DNA of 64,000 nt from Luteolibacter yonseiensis (GCF_016595465.1 NZ_JAENIK010000009.1:338044-402043); one strand, 5' to 3'; shown: positions 45,501-54,328, counted from the stretch's first letter. Notes: generated by a model from the sequence alone, not told the origin. A program made the numbers and translations.

Positions 45501-45770
45501 GGTCCGGCTGCGGAAGGACTGCGATTCGGTGTGTTCGATGTCATTGACCGTGGTGGTCAGCACCCGCTCATAGCTGCCGGCGATCCGTTGTGAGATTTCC
45601 TCGGGGGAAAGGCCGTCGTAGTCCCAGACCACGCTCACCACCGGGATGTTGATGTTCGGAAAGATATCCACCGGCGTGCGCACGATCGCCACGCCGCCCA
45701 TGATCAGGATGAGCAGGGCGAGAACGATGAACGTATAGGGCCGGTTGAGGGCGAGTTTGACAATCCACAT
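42567..45770 (-). CDS. RND efflux transporter permease (AcrB/hydrophobe-amphiphile type)
   Basis: The 1067-residue protein has the duplicated RND layout: TM1 (YTFIVLALLILIMGGVAIV), a periplasmic loop, TM2-6 (ILVDDATVTIENIDQHLAMG), then a second half with TM7 (ISICVFLFLCLGSLLLYPVL) and the closing ATANSILVVSFAKE. The motif GILVDDATVTIEN carries acidic proton-relay residues on TM4. Metal-specific (CzcA) signatures are not evident, so drugs or other amphiphiles are likelier substrates, but this is inference. The operon order is tetR, RND, adaptor. Confidence 0.92.
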   Translation of the reverse strand: MWIVKLALNRPYTFIVLALLILIMGGVAIVRTPVDIFPNINIPVVSVVWDYDGLSPEEISQRIAGSYERVLTTTVNDIEHTESQSFRSRTVVKVFFQPGVNIDLAISQITAVSQTMLRNLPTGTTPPLIITYSASSVPVVQLAMSGDTATEQQINDQAMTFVRPELTTLPGVGIPFPYGGKTRQVMVDIDPEKLQSKGLAPIDVVNAVSAQNLIIPGGTAKIGGIEYDVSLNGSTQTVEELNHLPVKTINGSVVYVGDVAHVRDGFRDQTNIVRKDGKRAVLLSVIKTGTTSTLEIVDSVLKKLPHVQDLLPQGIKIGSLFDQSVFVRAAVHGVVVEAVIAACLTALMILLFLADWRATVIIAISIPLSILSSLFVLSMLGETINLMTLGGLALAVGILVDDATVTIENIDQHLAMGKPLREAILDGAHQIATPAFVATLCICIVFVPMFLLSGVARYLFVPLAESVVFAMLASYILSRTLIPTLAAYLLKDHDHEAATRKPRGIFAPLIHFQRAFERRFESAKNSYQNILESLLRHRAISICVFLFLCLGSLLLYPVLGQDFFPSVDAGQIRMHVRAKTGIRIEETARLTDEIEKKVRAIIPEEDLDGILDNIGIPTSGINTSYSNNGTFGTGDAEVLISLKKGHKPTEDYVRQMRLELPKSFPGTSFFFQPADIVSQILNFGLPSPIDVQIMGKDVPKNFAVATRLQEKMRNIPGLADVHIQQTFDSPRLDIAVDRSKSTQLGLTHRDVANSLLVSLSGSGQTTPTFWLNPKNGVVYNLMSKVPQQRIDSIQDIENFPIRSSSDATQPPQILANMADISRSNTPGTVSHYNVQTVVDVYATPQDRDLGAIARDVRKAIAEVEKELPKGSTIVLRGQARTMQDSFTGLGWGMIGAIVLVYLLIVVNFQSWTDPLIIISALPGALAGTAWMLFFTRTTVSVPALMGMVMCIGVATANSILVVSFAKELFEKNGDAFRSALEAGTTRMRPVLMTAMAMIIGMIPMALGLGEGGEQNAPLARAVIGGLSLATVATLFFVPVIFFAVRGRKSKTGGPLLPTTEQSHEIPA

Positions 45771-45792
45771 GGGGAAAAAGCGTCGGAGGTGA

Positions 45793-45815
45793 AATAGTTG
45801 ACTGGTCGTCTAGTA
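45793..45815. promoter_or_regulatory. TetR-type operator-like site before the RND gene
   Basis: TTGACTGGTCGTCTAG resembles the perfect site upstream of tetR (TTGACYGRTCRGTCAA) with one weaker half. Its location between tetR and the pump gene suits direct repression of the pump. Confidence 0.5.
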
Positions 45816-45881
45816 AAATGCGAAGAGCCTTGCCCGCAACATAAAATTTTCGGAAATCCCGATACCGGGGTTCCGGGCCGC

Positions 45882-46493
45882 TCAGGCGTTGATGGCTCCG
45901 CTCCCGACTCCGAGCATGTCGAAAACCTGATCCGTAAGCCTGCGCAGCGGTTCGAGATCGTTCTGGATGCGGGCCAGCATCATCGTTCCCTGATAACAGG
46001 TGAAAATCGTCCGGGCCTTCTCTCCCGCATTTCCCGGACGGATCAAATCACCCGCTTGGGCGTCACGCACGGCGGAAGTCAGGTACTTCACGTGTTCTCC
46101 GAGGATCTCCTCGACCTTCGCCCGGATCGCCTGATCCAACGTGCTGACTTCCGCGCCAAGCGTGAAAAGCGGGCAGCCGAGGACGTTCCCGGTCTTATCC
46201 TGCAGCGCGGTTTGCTTGTTCAGCGCCCTCTTGAAATAACGTTCGAAACGTTCGATCGGTGGGACAGTGGGCGAGAAAATGGCGTCGAGATCCGGCTTTT
46301 TCATCTGCCAGTCAGCTTCCAGGGCCGCGACCGACAAGTCGGACTTCGATTCGAAGAAGTGGTAGAAGCTGCCCTTTTTCACTCCCGCGCGTTCGCAAAT
46401 GGCGTCCACCGATGTGGAAGCGTAGCTGCTTTCCCACATCAGGTCATTGGCGGCGTCCATCAACCGCTGTTTCGCATCACTTACCCGTGCCAT
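45882..46493 (-). CDS. TetR/AcrR-family repressor of the efflux operon
   Basis: The 203-residue protein starts at the ATG at 46493 (MARVSDAKQRLMDAANDLMW); the TTG at 46511 would place the start beside the operator. The TetR_N HTH is at residues 8-55 (STSVDAICERAGVKKGSFYH, FFESKSDLSVAAL). The C-terminal half is the ligand-binding helical bundle (LEILGEHVKYLTSAVRDAQA-type). It probably represses itself and the RND-adaptor genes until a toxic ligand is present. Confidence 0.92.
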   Translation of the reverse strand: MARVSDAKQRLMDAANDLMWESSYASTSVDAICERAGVKKGSFYHFFESKSDLSVAALEADWQMKKPDLDAIFSPTVPPIERFERYFKRALNKQTALQDKTGNVLGCPLFTLGAEVSTLDQAIRAKVEEILGEHVKYLTSAVRDAQAGDLIRPGNAGEKARTIFTCYQGTMMLARIQNDLEPLRRLTDQVFDMLGVGSGAINA

Positions 46494-46512
46494 GGCTACC
46501 CGATAGTTCAAT

Positions 46513-46528
46513 TTGACCGATCAGTCAA
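46513..46528. promoter_or_regulatory. Palindromic TetR operator before tetR
   Basis: TTGACCGATCAGTCAA is a 16-bp palindrome with a single mismatched pair in the centre. It lies 20 bases before the tetR ATG and matches the usual operator shape of AcrR-like repressors. Confidence 0.75.
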
Positions 46529-46560
46529 CTTCAAGAATTCCACGGTCGGAAGGGGGCGGA

Positions 46561-47745
46561 TTACGGCTTGCCGATCAGATGCGCGCCGAGCGACGGGCGG
46601 GAGGCGAAGATCTGTGGCTTGATGCCGGTGGCTTTTTCGTATTCCGCGCTGAGGGTGGCGGCGATTTCCGAGGCCTTGCGGGATTCGCAGAGGGTCACGG
46701 TGGATCCGCCGAAGCCTCCGCCGGTCATGCGCGCGCCGATGACTCCGCCGTTGCGGCCGATCTTGCGGGCGATCTCGACGAGGATGTCGAGCTCCTTGCA
46801 GGAGACCTCGAAGTCGTCGCGCAGGGAGTCGTGGCTGGCGGCCATGAGCGGGCCGAGGGTTTCGAAGTCGTTCCTAGCGAGCGCGGCGGCGGCGGCGATG
46901 GTGCGGGAGATTTCCCCGACGACGTGGCGGGAGCGGCGGTTCACGGGATCGCCGAGGGCTTCCCAGTTCGCCTGTACGTCGGCGGCGGTGACGTCGCGCC
47001 ATGAGCCTTTGCCGAGGGTGGCGAGGCCGTCCTCGGTGTGCTTGCGGCGGGCGGCGTAGCCACCGTCGGAAAGCTCGTGGTGGACCATCGTGTTGGAGAT
47101 CAGCACGGTGAGGTCGGGATTTTCAAAAGGGACGAGTTCCGGTTCGCCGCTGCGGCAGTCGATGAGGACGAGGCGGTTCGGCTTGCCGAAGGCGGAGGCG
47201 AACTGGTCCATGATGCCGCACGGGACGTGGGCGAAGTCGTGCTCGGCTTTCTGGCAGAGGAGGGCCTTCTCGCGGGTGTCGAGCACGGTGTCCAGCAGGC
47301 CTTCCAGGAAGGTGGCGGTGGCGCACTCGAGCGCGGCGGAGGAGGAGAGTCCCGCGCCGCCGGGGACGGAGGAAAGGATGTAGGCGTCGAAGCCCGGGAC
47401 GTGGTGGCCGCGGTCCTGGAAGCCACGGACCACGCCGCGGATGTAGTTCGCCCATTTCGGCTCGCCGACTTCCTGTGGTGTGGAGAGATCCAGGATCGCG
47501 ATGTCCGGTCCCAGCGCGGAGGTCACGCGCGCCTCGTTGGTTCCGTTCGCACAACCGGCGATGACGATGTAGCGGTCGATGGCGAAGGGCATGACGAAGC
47601 CGTCGCAGTAATCGATGTGCTCGCCGATGAGGTTCACGCGGCCCGGCGCGGCGGCGGTGATCGAGGCGGTGGCGTGGAAGCGTTCCGCCAGGCCGGCGGC
47701 GGCGTCGGACACGAGGTCGGCAAGGTCTGGATTGAGCTGGAGCAT
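46561..47745 (-). CDS. galK: Galactokinase
   Basis: The 394-residue GHMP kinase has the galactokinase signature GRVNLIGEHIDYCDGFVMPF, the ATP loop VPGGAGLSSSAALECATATF and the C-terminal GARMTGGGFGGSTVTLCE. It phosphorylates galactose at C1 for the Leloir pathway. It is the last gene of the opgG-X-opgH-galK run, starting 16 bases after opgH. A link between galactose use and glucan synthesis is not established, and UDP-sugar supply is a speculative connection. Confidence 0.95.
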   Translation of the reverse strand: MLQLNPDLADLVSDAAAGLAERFHATASITAAAPGRVNLIGEHIDYCDGFVMPFAIDRYIVIAGCANGTNEARVTSALGPDIAILDLSTPQEVGEPKWANYIRGVVRGFQDRGHHVPGFDAYILSSVPGGAGLSSSAALECATATFLEGLLDTVLDTREKALLCQKAEHDFAHVPCGIMDQFASAFGKPNRLVLIDCRSGEPELVPFENPDLTVLISNTMVHHELSDGGYAARRKHTEDGLATLGKGSWRDVTAADVQANWEALGDPVNRRSRHVVGEISRTIAAAAALARNDFETLGPLMAASHDSLRDDFEVSCKELDILVEIARKIGRNGGVIGARMTGGGFGGSTVTLCESRKASEIAATLSAEYEKATGIKPQIFASRPSLGAHLIGKP

Positions 47746-47761
47746 GGAAAAAGGGGCGGGA

Positions 47762-49942
47762 TTAGTTGGATTCGGCGTGGGGCGTGTGGTCGAGGCGGCG
47801 GCGGTAGCTTTCGACCGCCTGTGTCCATACGCTGTGGATGCCTTCGGTGGAGCGGAGCCAGACGGCGCGGTGCATCATGAGCATCGCGGGGGCAAGGTAA
47901 AGCAGTTCGGAAAGTTCGTTTTTCGAGAGACCTCCCGGCCCTTCGCTGAGGCAGCGTTCCGCCAGCGCCTCGTCGGCGGCGGTGAGTTCGGAGTGTTCGA
48001 GCAGCGAGACGTGCACGCCGTTGACATAGGGATCGACCACGGCGGCGACGACGCCGATGCGGCCCTCCACCGAGGCGTCCAGCGCGGAATCCACGGCGGC
48101 GGTGGCGTTGTCCGCGAGCGTCATGACGGACGGCGGACTGATTTCCTCCGGCGTGGCGAGGAGCTTGTGCTTCAGCAGCGCCTTGCCGTAGCGGGTGCGG
48201 CTGGTCCAGACGGAGACGGGGGCGGCCAGCAGCAGGCCGAGCAGGATCGGGGTCATCCACAGGACGAACGCGTATTTCGACACGAATCCGGCGGGGTTTT
48301 TCGAGGTGTAGCCAATGGTGACGGCCACCCCGGTCCACGCGATGCCGAGGATGGTCTGGGGCGCGTGGAAGCGGAACGCGTCGCCCCATGAGGTGCCGTC
48401 CGTCTCGCGGTTCTGGTTCCCCCAGCCGACCGCGCGTCCGGCGATGATGCTGAGGACCATGAGCGTGTGGGCGACCATGATGCAGGGTGCGAGCAGCATG
48501 GAGACGATTGTTTCAAAAATGGCGCCGAAGATGATGCGGAAGCCGCCGCCGAAGGAGCGGCGGATGCTCGGGGTGAGCAGGCCGCCGATGACGGCGAGGA
48601 TCTTCGGCAGGAACAGCAGGCCGAAGATGACGCCGGTGAGGATGAGGCTCTGCTGGACGCCGTTGATGTCGAACCAGCGGGCGGCGTAGTTTTCAAACGG
48701 CAGCTGGCTCAGGTCGCTGCGGGCGCGGTCCCAGGCGACCCAGGTGCCGAGGGCGAGGAAAAGGAACCAGACCGGGCTGCCGAGATAGGCCATGATGCCC
48801 ATGAAGAGGTGCATCCGGACGGAAAACGGCAGCTTGCGGGCGAAGATGAGCCACATGTGCTGGAGGTTCCCCTGGCACCAGCGGCGGTCGCGGATGAGGT
48901 GGTCCACCAGCGTCGGCGGGGCTTCCTCGAAGGTGCCCTCGATATCCCACGCCAGCCAGACCTCCCAGCCCTGGCTGACCATCAGCGCGGCTTCCACGAA
49001 GTCGTGGCTGAGGATGCGGCCGCCGAACGGCTCGCGGCCGGGCAGCGCGGGGAGTTCGCAGAATTCGGAAAACGGTTGCACCCGGATGAGCGCGTTGTGG
49101 CCCCAGTAGCTGCCGCCCATGAGCTGCCAGAAATTCAGGCCGCGGATGAAAAGCGGGCCGTAGAGCCGCATCGCGAACTGCTGGAGCCGGGTGAAAACGG
49201 ACGAGCCGCGGATGAGCTTCGGCGGTGTCTGGAGGATGCCGAGCCGTGGGTAGGCCTCCATGATGCGCGTCATTTTCACGATGTCCGCGCCATCCATCAG
49301 GCTGTCCGCGTCGAGCACCAGCATGGACTCGTAGTTGCCGCCCCAGGTGCGGACGAAGTCGCCGATGTTCCCCGCCTTGCGGTTCTCGTTGGTTTTCCGG
49401 CGGCGGTAGTAGATGCGGCCGAATCCGCCGAGCTGGCGGCAGAGGTTCGTCCAGGAGGTCTCCTCCATCACCCACAGGTTCAGGTCGCGGGTGTCGCTGA
49501 GGATGAAGAAATCGAACGAATCGAGATTGCCGGTGGCTTCGATCGAGCGGTAGATGGCCTCGATGCGGGCGCAGGTTTTCACGCTGTCCTCGTTGTAAAC
49601 CGGCATGACCACGGCGTGGCGTTTTTCCAGCGGACCGGTTTTGCCATCCGCGAGCTTGCTGATGCGCACCGACTGCTTGCGGCCGAGCAGCATGTCGATG
49701 GCTCCGAAGATCGCGTGGAAGGACCCGAGGGTCAGCAGGCCGTTGAGGATGATGAAGATCACCAGCAGCGGGTAATGCGCCTTCTGGAAACCCATCAGCC
49801 AGAACAAGTCCGTGAGCCAGAGCGAGGCGGCGATGTTGACGATCAGGACGCCGCCGAAGAAAATCGTGCGGCGGAGAAAGGTGCGGAAACCGCCGAAAAA
49901 GGGTTTCGTCGTCTCGCGGGCGGGTGTTTGGGAGTTATCCAT
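47762..49942 (-). CDS. opgH: Glucans biosynthesis glucosyltransferase H
   Basis: The 726-residue protein has GT2 catalytic residues in a cytoplasmic loop between membrane helices: VMPVYNEDSVKTCARIEAIY, SMLVLDADSLMDG, LSHDFVEAALM and RDRRWCQGNLQH (Q/RxxRW processive motif). E. coli OpgH has 847 residues; here the N-terminal cytoplasmic region is missing and the C-terminal part is shorter. It polymerises osmoregulated periplasmic glucan and exports it. The start overlaps the preceding stop (TGATG), so translation is coupled to the 196-aa gene, which might supply the missing N-terminal region. Confidence 0.93.
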   Translation of the reverse strand: MDNSQTPARETTKPFFGGFRTFLRRTIFFGGVLIVNIAASLWLTDLFWLMGFQKAHYPLLVIFIILNGLLTLGSFHAIFGAIDMLLGRKQSVRISKLADGKTGPLEKRHAVVMPVYNEDSVKTCARIEAIYRSIEATGNLDSFDFFILSDTRDLNLWVMEETSWTNLCRQLGGFGRIYYRRRKTNENRKAGNIGDFVRTWGGNYESMLVLDADSLMDGADIVKMTRIMEAYPRLGILQTPPKLIRGSSVFTRLQQFAMRLYGPLFIRGLNFWQLMGGSYWGHNALIRVQPFSEFCELPALPGREPFGGRILSHDFVEAALMVSQGWEVWLAWDIEGTFEEAPPTLVDHLIRDRRWCQGNLQHMWLIFARKLPFSVRMHLFMGIMAYLGSPVWFLFLALGTWVAWDRARSDLSQLPFENYAARWFDINGVQQSLILTGVIFGLLFLPKILAVIGGLLTPSIRRSFGGGFRIIFGAIFETIVSMLLAPCIMVAHTLMVLSIIAGRAVGWGNQNRETDGTSWGDAFRFHAPQTILGIAWTGVAVTIGYTSKNPAGFVSKYAFVLWMTPILLGLLLAAPVSVWTSRTRYGKALLKHKLLATPEEISPPSVMTLADNATAAVDSALDASVEGRIGVVAAVVDPYVNGVHVSLLEHSELTAADEALAERCLSEGPGGLSKNELSELLYLAPAMLMMHRAVWLRSTEGIHSVWTQAVESYRRRLDHTPHAESN

Positions 49943-50532
49943 CAGTCCAACAGGAAATACCAGACGATCACGGCGATCAGGGAGATGATGACTCCGGTGA
50001 ACATGAAACCCATGATGGGCCGCCGGTCCATCGTTTCCCACCACTGCGCGGCACCGCTGCCGATGGCGTTGAATTCAAGCGGTTTGGGCACCATCGTCAG
50101 CTCGGCGAAGCGGGGGCCGGCGGCGAGGTAAGATTTTTTCATGGCGTCCACGAACTCGGGCGGCCACGGCGCGGGGGTGAGGAAAACGCCCTGCCAGTGT
50201 CCGGGCATGCCGGCGAGCAGCAGGGCGAGGCGGCCGCGCGCGGCGAGGCGGCGGTTTTCGAGAGGGACGTCCAGCACGTCCTGCGTCCACTCCGCCACTT
50301 CGGACAAGGCTTCCTCCATCGCGAGGAAACGCGCGGGTTTGTCCGGTTCGTTGACGCGGCGGGCGGAGGCGCGCCACAGGATGCCGCGGACGAGTTCCGC
50401 GACGAGCAGGCGGTTTCTCAAGCGCAGTGCCTGGAGATAGGCTTCGACGGCGGCGTAAGCTTCTTCCCACTCATTGAGCTCCCCCTCGCTGAGAGGTCTC
50501 AGGGTGTTTAAGGAGTGATGCGGTAAGCCCAT
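49942..50532 (-). CDS. Hypothetical membrane-anchored protein between opgG and opgH
   Basis: The 196-residue protein starts at the ATG at 50532, 25 bases inside the end of opgG, and its stop overlaps the opgH start. Residues 1-150 are helical and soluble (EGELNEWEEAYAAVEAYLQA), and a single C-terminal membrane helix (GFMFTGVIISLIAVIVWYFL) ends the protein, giving a tail-anchored topology. I do not recognise the family. The overlapping genes imply tight coupling with OpgG and OpgH. It could stand in for the OpgH N-terminal regulatory domain or act as a glucan-synthesis subunit (inference). Confidence 0.75.
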   Translation of the reverse strand: MGLPHHSLNTLRPLSEGELNEWEEAYAAVEAYLQALRLRNRLLVAELVRGILWRASARRVNEPDKPARFLAMEEALSEVAEWTQDVLDVPLENRRLAARGRLALLLAGMPGHWQGVFLTPAPWPPEFVDAMKKSYLAAGPRFAELTMVPKPLEFNAIGSGAAQWWETMDRRPIMGFMFTGVIISLIAVIVWYFLLD

Positions 50533-52058
50533 GTCTCGGTGAGGAAATTTTCTCCGCGCTTGAGGCAGCACCGCAGTTCGACCGGGCCGACATCCGCCAG
50601 CTTGCCGCCTTCGGCGGATGGTGCGACCTGGAAGGCCACGCGCCAGCGGCCTTCGGGCAGGGATTGGACGGTCACGCCCTGGATCTTGACTTTTTCAGCC
50701 CCGGGGCCGACGGCCTGCACCAGCGGGGTGAGGGCGGTTTCGCTCTGCTGGTTGAGACCGTTTCCTGCGAATTCCACAGCGATGGTGCGCTGCTCCTTCT
50801 GCCAGTCATGCACGCCGGTGCGGGTGGCGACCACGTGGCCGTCCGCCTGGGATGGATCCGCGTCGGTGGTCCAGTGCTGGCGGTAGGAGAACTCGATGCG
50901 GTCGCCGGGCTTCGGCGTGTTCGCCGGTTCCCACAGGGCCACCGTGTTGTCGGAGAGTTCGTTGGTCGTCGGGATCTCCATCAGGGTCACCCGGCCCGGA
51001 CCCCAGTCGGAGGTCGGCTCGATCCAGAGCGACGGGCGCATCTGGTAGGCGGCCTCGGCATCCTCGTAGTTGGTGAAGCTGCGGTCGCGCTGGAGCAGTC
51101 CGAAGCCGTCGCACTTCTCCATGTCGAAGCTGCTGAAATCCACTTTCCCGGTGTCGTTCGAGATGGGACGCCAGAGGCGCTCGCCGGTGCCGGTGCGGAT
51201 GGCGAGGCCGTCGGAGTCGTGGACCTCCGGGCGGAAGTCGTCGAACCTGCGGCGGGAGTTCTCACCGAACCAGAACATGCTGGACATCGGCGCGATGCCG
51301 AGGCGCTTCACCTCGCTGCGGGCGAAGAGCACGGCCTTCACATCCACGATGGTGGCGTTGCCCGGAGAGATCTTGAACTGATAGGCGCCCGAGTAGGACG
51401 GGCCGTCGAGCAGGGCGTAGACCACCGCCTGCGTGTGTTTTTCCTCGGGCTTGCGCAGCCAGAACTCGCGGAAGTTCGGGAACTCCTCCGGGGAGCCCTC
51501 GACGCCGGTGTTCACCGCGAGGCCGCGTGAGGAAATGCCGTAGCGCTGGTTCTTCCCGAGCGCGCGCCAGTAGCTGGCACCTTGGAAGACGGCGAGCTCG
51601 TCGAAGTAGTCGGGATTGTTGATCGGCGCGTGCAGGCGGAATCCGGCGAAGCCGCCGTCCGCCGGGAGATCGCCGTGCTTGCTGATGAGCGGGCCGTAGT
51701 TGAAGAACGCCTCGGACAGGCGGATCTGCTGCTGGTGGGTGCTGGTGAATTCATTCAGCGTCACCGGCTCGCGGAAAAGGTAGCCGGGGTGGAAGAACAT
51801 CGCGCGGAACGGCAGCTTCTCCGCGGCCCACAGCGCCTGCGTCGGATTGAAGCGGATGTCGCGGTACTGGTCGTAGCTCAGGTCGTTCATCCAGGCCGGC
51901 AGACTGTCGCGGTTCGGAGCCACATATGGCTTGTTCGCAAGATCCCGCGCGCGGCTTTGGATGCTTTCAAATCCCACATCCTCCCTTTCCCAGGTCTGGC
52001 ACAACGCGGAAGACGTCAAAGTTCCTAAGATTGCGAGCGATATGAAATTCCTTGGCAC
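50508..52058 (-). CDS. opgG: Glucan biosynthesis protein G
   Basis: The protein has about 516 residues from the GTG at 52058, which begins a signal peptide (PRNFISLAILGTLTSSALCQ); a TTG at 52094 is the alternative. MdoG signatures are WMNDLSYDQYRDIRFNP, NYGPLISKHGDLPADGGFAG, GASYWRALGKNQRYGISSRG, FWFGENSRRRFDDFRPEVHD and FSYRQHWTTDADPS. OpgG acts in the periplasm on the glucan backbone to add beta-1,6 branches or to process chains. It is the first gene of the opgG-X-opgH-galK operon. Confidence 0.95.
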   Translation of the reverse strand: MPRNFISLAILGTLTSSALCQTWEREDVGFESIQSRARDLANKPYVAPNRDSLPAWMNDLSYDQYRDIRFNPTQALWAAEKLPFRAMFFHPGYLFREPVTLNEFTSTHQQQIRLSEAFFNYGPLISKHGDLPADGGFAGFRLHAPINNPDYFDELAVFQGASYWRALGKNQRYGISSRGLAVNTGVEGSPEEFPNFREFWLRKPEEKHTQAVVYALLDGPSYSGAYQFKISPGNATIVDVKAVLFARSEVKRLGIAPMSSMFWFGENSRRRFDDFRPEVHDSDGLAIRTGTGERLWRPISNDTGKVDFSSFDMEKCDGFGLLQRDRSFTNYEDAEAAYQMRPSLWIEPTSDWGPGRVTLMEIPTTNELSDNTVALWEPANTPKPGDRIEFSYRQHWTTDADPSQADGHVVATRTGVHDWQKEQRTIAVEFAGNGLNQQSETALTPLVQAVGPGAEKVKIQGVTVQSLPEGRWRVAFQVAPSAEGGKLADVGPVELRCCLKRGENFLTETWAYRITP

Positions 52059-52129
52059 AGCAAGGTAATAGAGCTGATGCGGACTCGCCGTCAAGAATGG
52101 CGATTTGGAATTCTTTCAAAAAATCGGCA

Positions 52130-52906
52130 TCAATCCGGCAACCGCGTCGCATGATAGGTCAGGATACCGTCGAAATCGATGCGGTCCGGGTCCGCCACCC
52201 TGCGGTCCGGATCGAAATCCACGAAAAACCGGTCCATGCGGAAACCACATTGCTCCAGCAGGGACAGCATTTCCGTGTGTTCGATCCAGCGGATCACCTG
52301 TTGCGAGAGGTGGGTTTGCGGGGGATCTCCGGTCAGGGTGTAGCGGTGGTCCCGTGTCACCTGCCGGCGCTCGTGATCCAGGCGGTGCCGGGTTTCCAAC
52401 AATCCTTCTCGGCCATCTGTTAGGGTCACCTTGTGGTCCACATACCACTCGTTCTCCGGCAGGTCGCCCAGCAGCTCCGCATAGGGCATGAAGACCGTCA
52501 GATAGAGTCCGCCATGGTTTTCCAAAAGCGAGTGCCAATGCTTCAGCACGGCCGCCGGATCCGCCGCCAGTTGGAGGGTGAACGCCGGGGCGAGCAGCGA
52601 GGAGAATTTCCTGCCGTCATTCCAGACGGCCATGTCGCCCTGGTGGATCGCCGGGCGGATGCCTGTTTTTTCCGCCCGTTCCCTGCCAAGCTCCAGCATG
52701 TCGAGCGAGAGTTCCACACCCTCCACTTCAAGACCCATCCGGATGAGCGGATAGATCAGGCGTCCGGACCCGGCCCCCATCTCCAGCGCCGGGCCGGGGA
52801 ATTTTTTCAGGAAATCCGCCATCAGCCGGACCTCGGAACCATCGTCCTCCGCGTCCCAGAAAGCATCATGAAGCTCGGCTTCCAGCGAAAGATAAGGTTG
52901 TGACAT
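52130..52906 (-). CDS. Class I SAM-dependent methyltransferase
   Basis: The 258-residue protein starts at the ATG at 52906. Motif I is PALEMGAGSGRLIYPLIRMG, followed by VEGVELSLDMLELGRERAEK (acidic residue for the SAM ribose). A later segment is HGGLYLTVFMPYAE. The substrate cannot be inferred. It is divergent from the antitoxin-like gene. Confidence 0.88.
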   Translation of the reverse strand: MSQPYLSLEAELHDAFWDAEDDGSEVRLMADFLKKFPGPALEMGAGSGRLIYPLIRMGLEVEGVELSLDMLELGRERAEKTGIRPAIHQGDMAVWNDGRKFSSLLAPAFTLQLAADPAAVLKHWHSLLENHGGLYLTVFMPYAELLGDLPENEWYVDHKVTLTDGREGLLETRHRLDHERRQVTRDHRYTLTGDPPQTHLSQQVIRWIEHTEMLSLLEQCGFRMDRFFVDFDPDRRVADPDRIDFDGILTYHATRLPD

Positions 52907-52978
52907 GCGGTGAGGATGGCGGATGCCGGAGGGATTGCAAAGCGTGACAAATGGGTAAGGACCGGTATATTCAGGGGC

Positions 52979-53209
52979 ATGAACACGATCACGGCGATTT
53001 TCAAACCGGACGCTGATGGCACGGTGCATCTGCCGTTGCCCGAGGCTTGGCGGAACCGGCGGATTCGTGTGAAAGCGGAGTTGGAGCCTGTGGGAGGCGG
53101 GGATGCCGCCCCACCAGCCTTGAAAGGTTTCGGGTGTTTAGCGGGAAAAATCTCCCTTTCTCCTGATTTCGATGAGCCGTTGGATGATTTCAAGGATTAC
53201 ACCGCATGA
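52979..53209 (+). CDS. Orphan type II antitoxin-like protein
   Basis: The 76-residue protein starts at the ATG at 52979. An AbrB-like/VapB N-terminus (MNTITAIFKPDADGTVHLPL) is followed by the toxin-neutralising acidic tail typical of PIN-toxin partners (GKISLSPDFDEPLDDFKDY). No toxin gene follows. Overlapping its stop is ATGAGACTGCGCCTC, coding MRLRL, which resembles the usual toxin start (MRLLLDTH), but the frame soon ends at the alpha/beta hydrolase gene's 3' end. The toxin therefore seems to have been lost. Confidence 0.75.
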   Translation: MNTITAIFKPDADGTVHLPLPEAWRNRRIRVKAELEPVGGGDAAPPALKGFGCLAGKISLSPDFDEPLDDFKDYTA

Positions 53210-53218
53210 GACTGCGCC

Positions 53219-54229
53219 TCACAAGAAATCCACCAGTGCCTTGAAATACTCGTCATAGGCCTCCACCTGCGGCATGTGGCCCACTCCCGGCAGGGCGACG
53301 AGTTTCGCTCCGTGGATGGCGGCGGCGGTCGTTTTACCGAGTTCCTGATACTGCCCCATCGTCGCCGCGACCTCCTTCGAGGCGAGGTTTTTCCCGATGG
53401 CGGTCCTGTCCCGTTCGCCGATGACGAGCAGCGTGGGTTCCTTGATGTCGGGGAATTCATACAAGACCGGCTGCGTGACCACCATGTCCGAGGTCAGCGC
53501 GGTCACGCGTGCGAGCGTCGCCTTGTCGGCCCCTTTCAACCAGCCCGCCTGGACGGTGAGCAGGCTGTCATATTCGTCCTTCCATTTGCCGTCGAAGTAG
53601 ACGTTCCGCATGTAGTCCTTCACATCCTGCGGTGTCTTCTTCATCTCGGCCGCCGTCGCCTCATCGATGCTCTGGTAGGGGATCTTGCGTTTCCAATCCT
53701 CCAGACCGATGGGGTTCACCAGCACCAGCTTCTCCGTCAGATCGGGAAACATCAGGGCGAAGCGGGTGGCGACCATGCCGCCCATCGAGTGGCCGACCAC
53801 TTCCACGCTTTCCAGCTCCAGGTGGTCCAGCAGCGTCTTGGTCTGTGCCGCCATCATCTGGAAGCTGTATTGGATGTCCACCGGCTTGCTGGATTTCCCG
53901 AACCCGATCTGGTCGGGAATCACCACCCGGAACCCGCGGGTGGAAAGGTCCTTGGCGGTGCGCTCCCAGTAGGCTCCGGAGAAATTCTTGCCGTGCAGCA
54001 GCAACACGGTTTTCCCATTCGGCGTTCCCTCCGGTTTCAGATCCATGTAGGCCATCGACAACGCGCGGCCCTGCTCGGTGAGCGGCAGGGTCTTCACTTC
54101 GAACGGATAGGCGTATCCGGCGAGCGTGGCGTCCAGCGCCGGGATTTTCTCCAGTCCGGCATCCTGCGCCCGGGCGGGGGATGCGATCGGAAACAGGCAT
54201 GCCGTGATGAAAAGGGCGGTGGATCTCAT
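53219..54229 (-). CDS. Secreted alpha/beta hydrolase
   Basis: The 336-residue protein starts at the ATG at 54229 with a signal peptide ([21 protein letters not shown]). Hydrolase landmarks are [13 protein letters not shown] (oxyanion HG), [18 protein letters not shown] (nucleophile elbow GHSMG), [13 protein letters not shown] (acid) and [12 protein letters not shown] (catalytic His). It belongs to the large family of esterases and C-C hydrolases, and the substrate is unknown. Confidence 0.9.
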   Translation of the reverse strand: MRSTALFITACLFPIASPARAQDAGLEKIPALDATLAGYAYPFEVKTLPLTEQGRALSMAYMDLKPEGTPNGKTVLLLHGKNFSGAYWERTAKDLSTRGFRVVIPDQIGFGKSSKPVDIQYSFQMMAAQTKTLLDHLELESVEVVGHSMGGMVATRFALMFPDLTEKLVLVNPIGLEDWKRKIPYQSIDEATAAEMKKTPQDVKDYMRNVYFDGKWKDEYDSLLTVQAGWLKGADKATLARVTALTSDMVVTQPVLYEFPDIKEPTLLVIGERDRTAIGKNLASKEVAATMGQYQELGKTTAAAIHGAKLVALPGVGHMPQVEAYDEYFKALVDFL

Positions 54230-54328
54230 GATGCCCGCAATGTGCCCGGGATTTAGTGGGGTGCAACTTAAGGAAACGGGAAGTGTTTGCGGACTTGTCT
54301 CCTTGTCAGATACGTGCGACTTTTTGTC

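Noticed and set aside
48467..50131. 554-codon plus-strand frame opposite opgH
   Set aside because: Antisense shadow of opgH with a Glu/Ala/Gly-rich nonsense translation.
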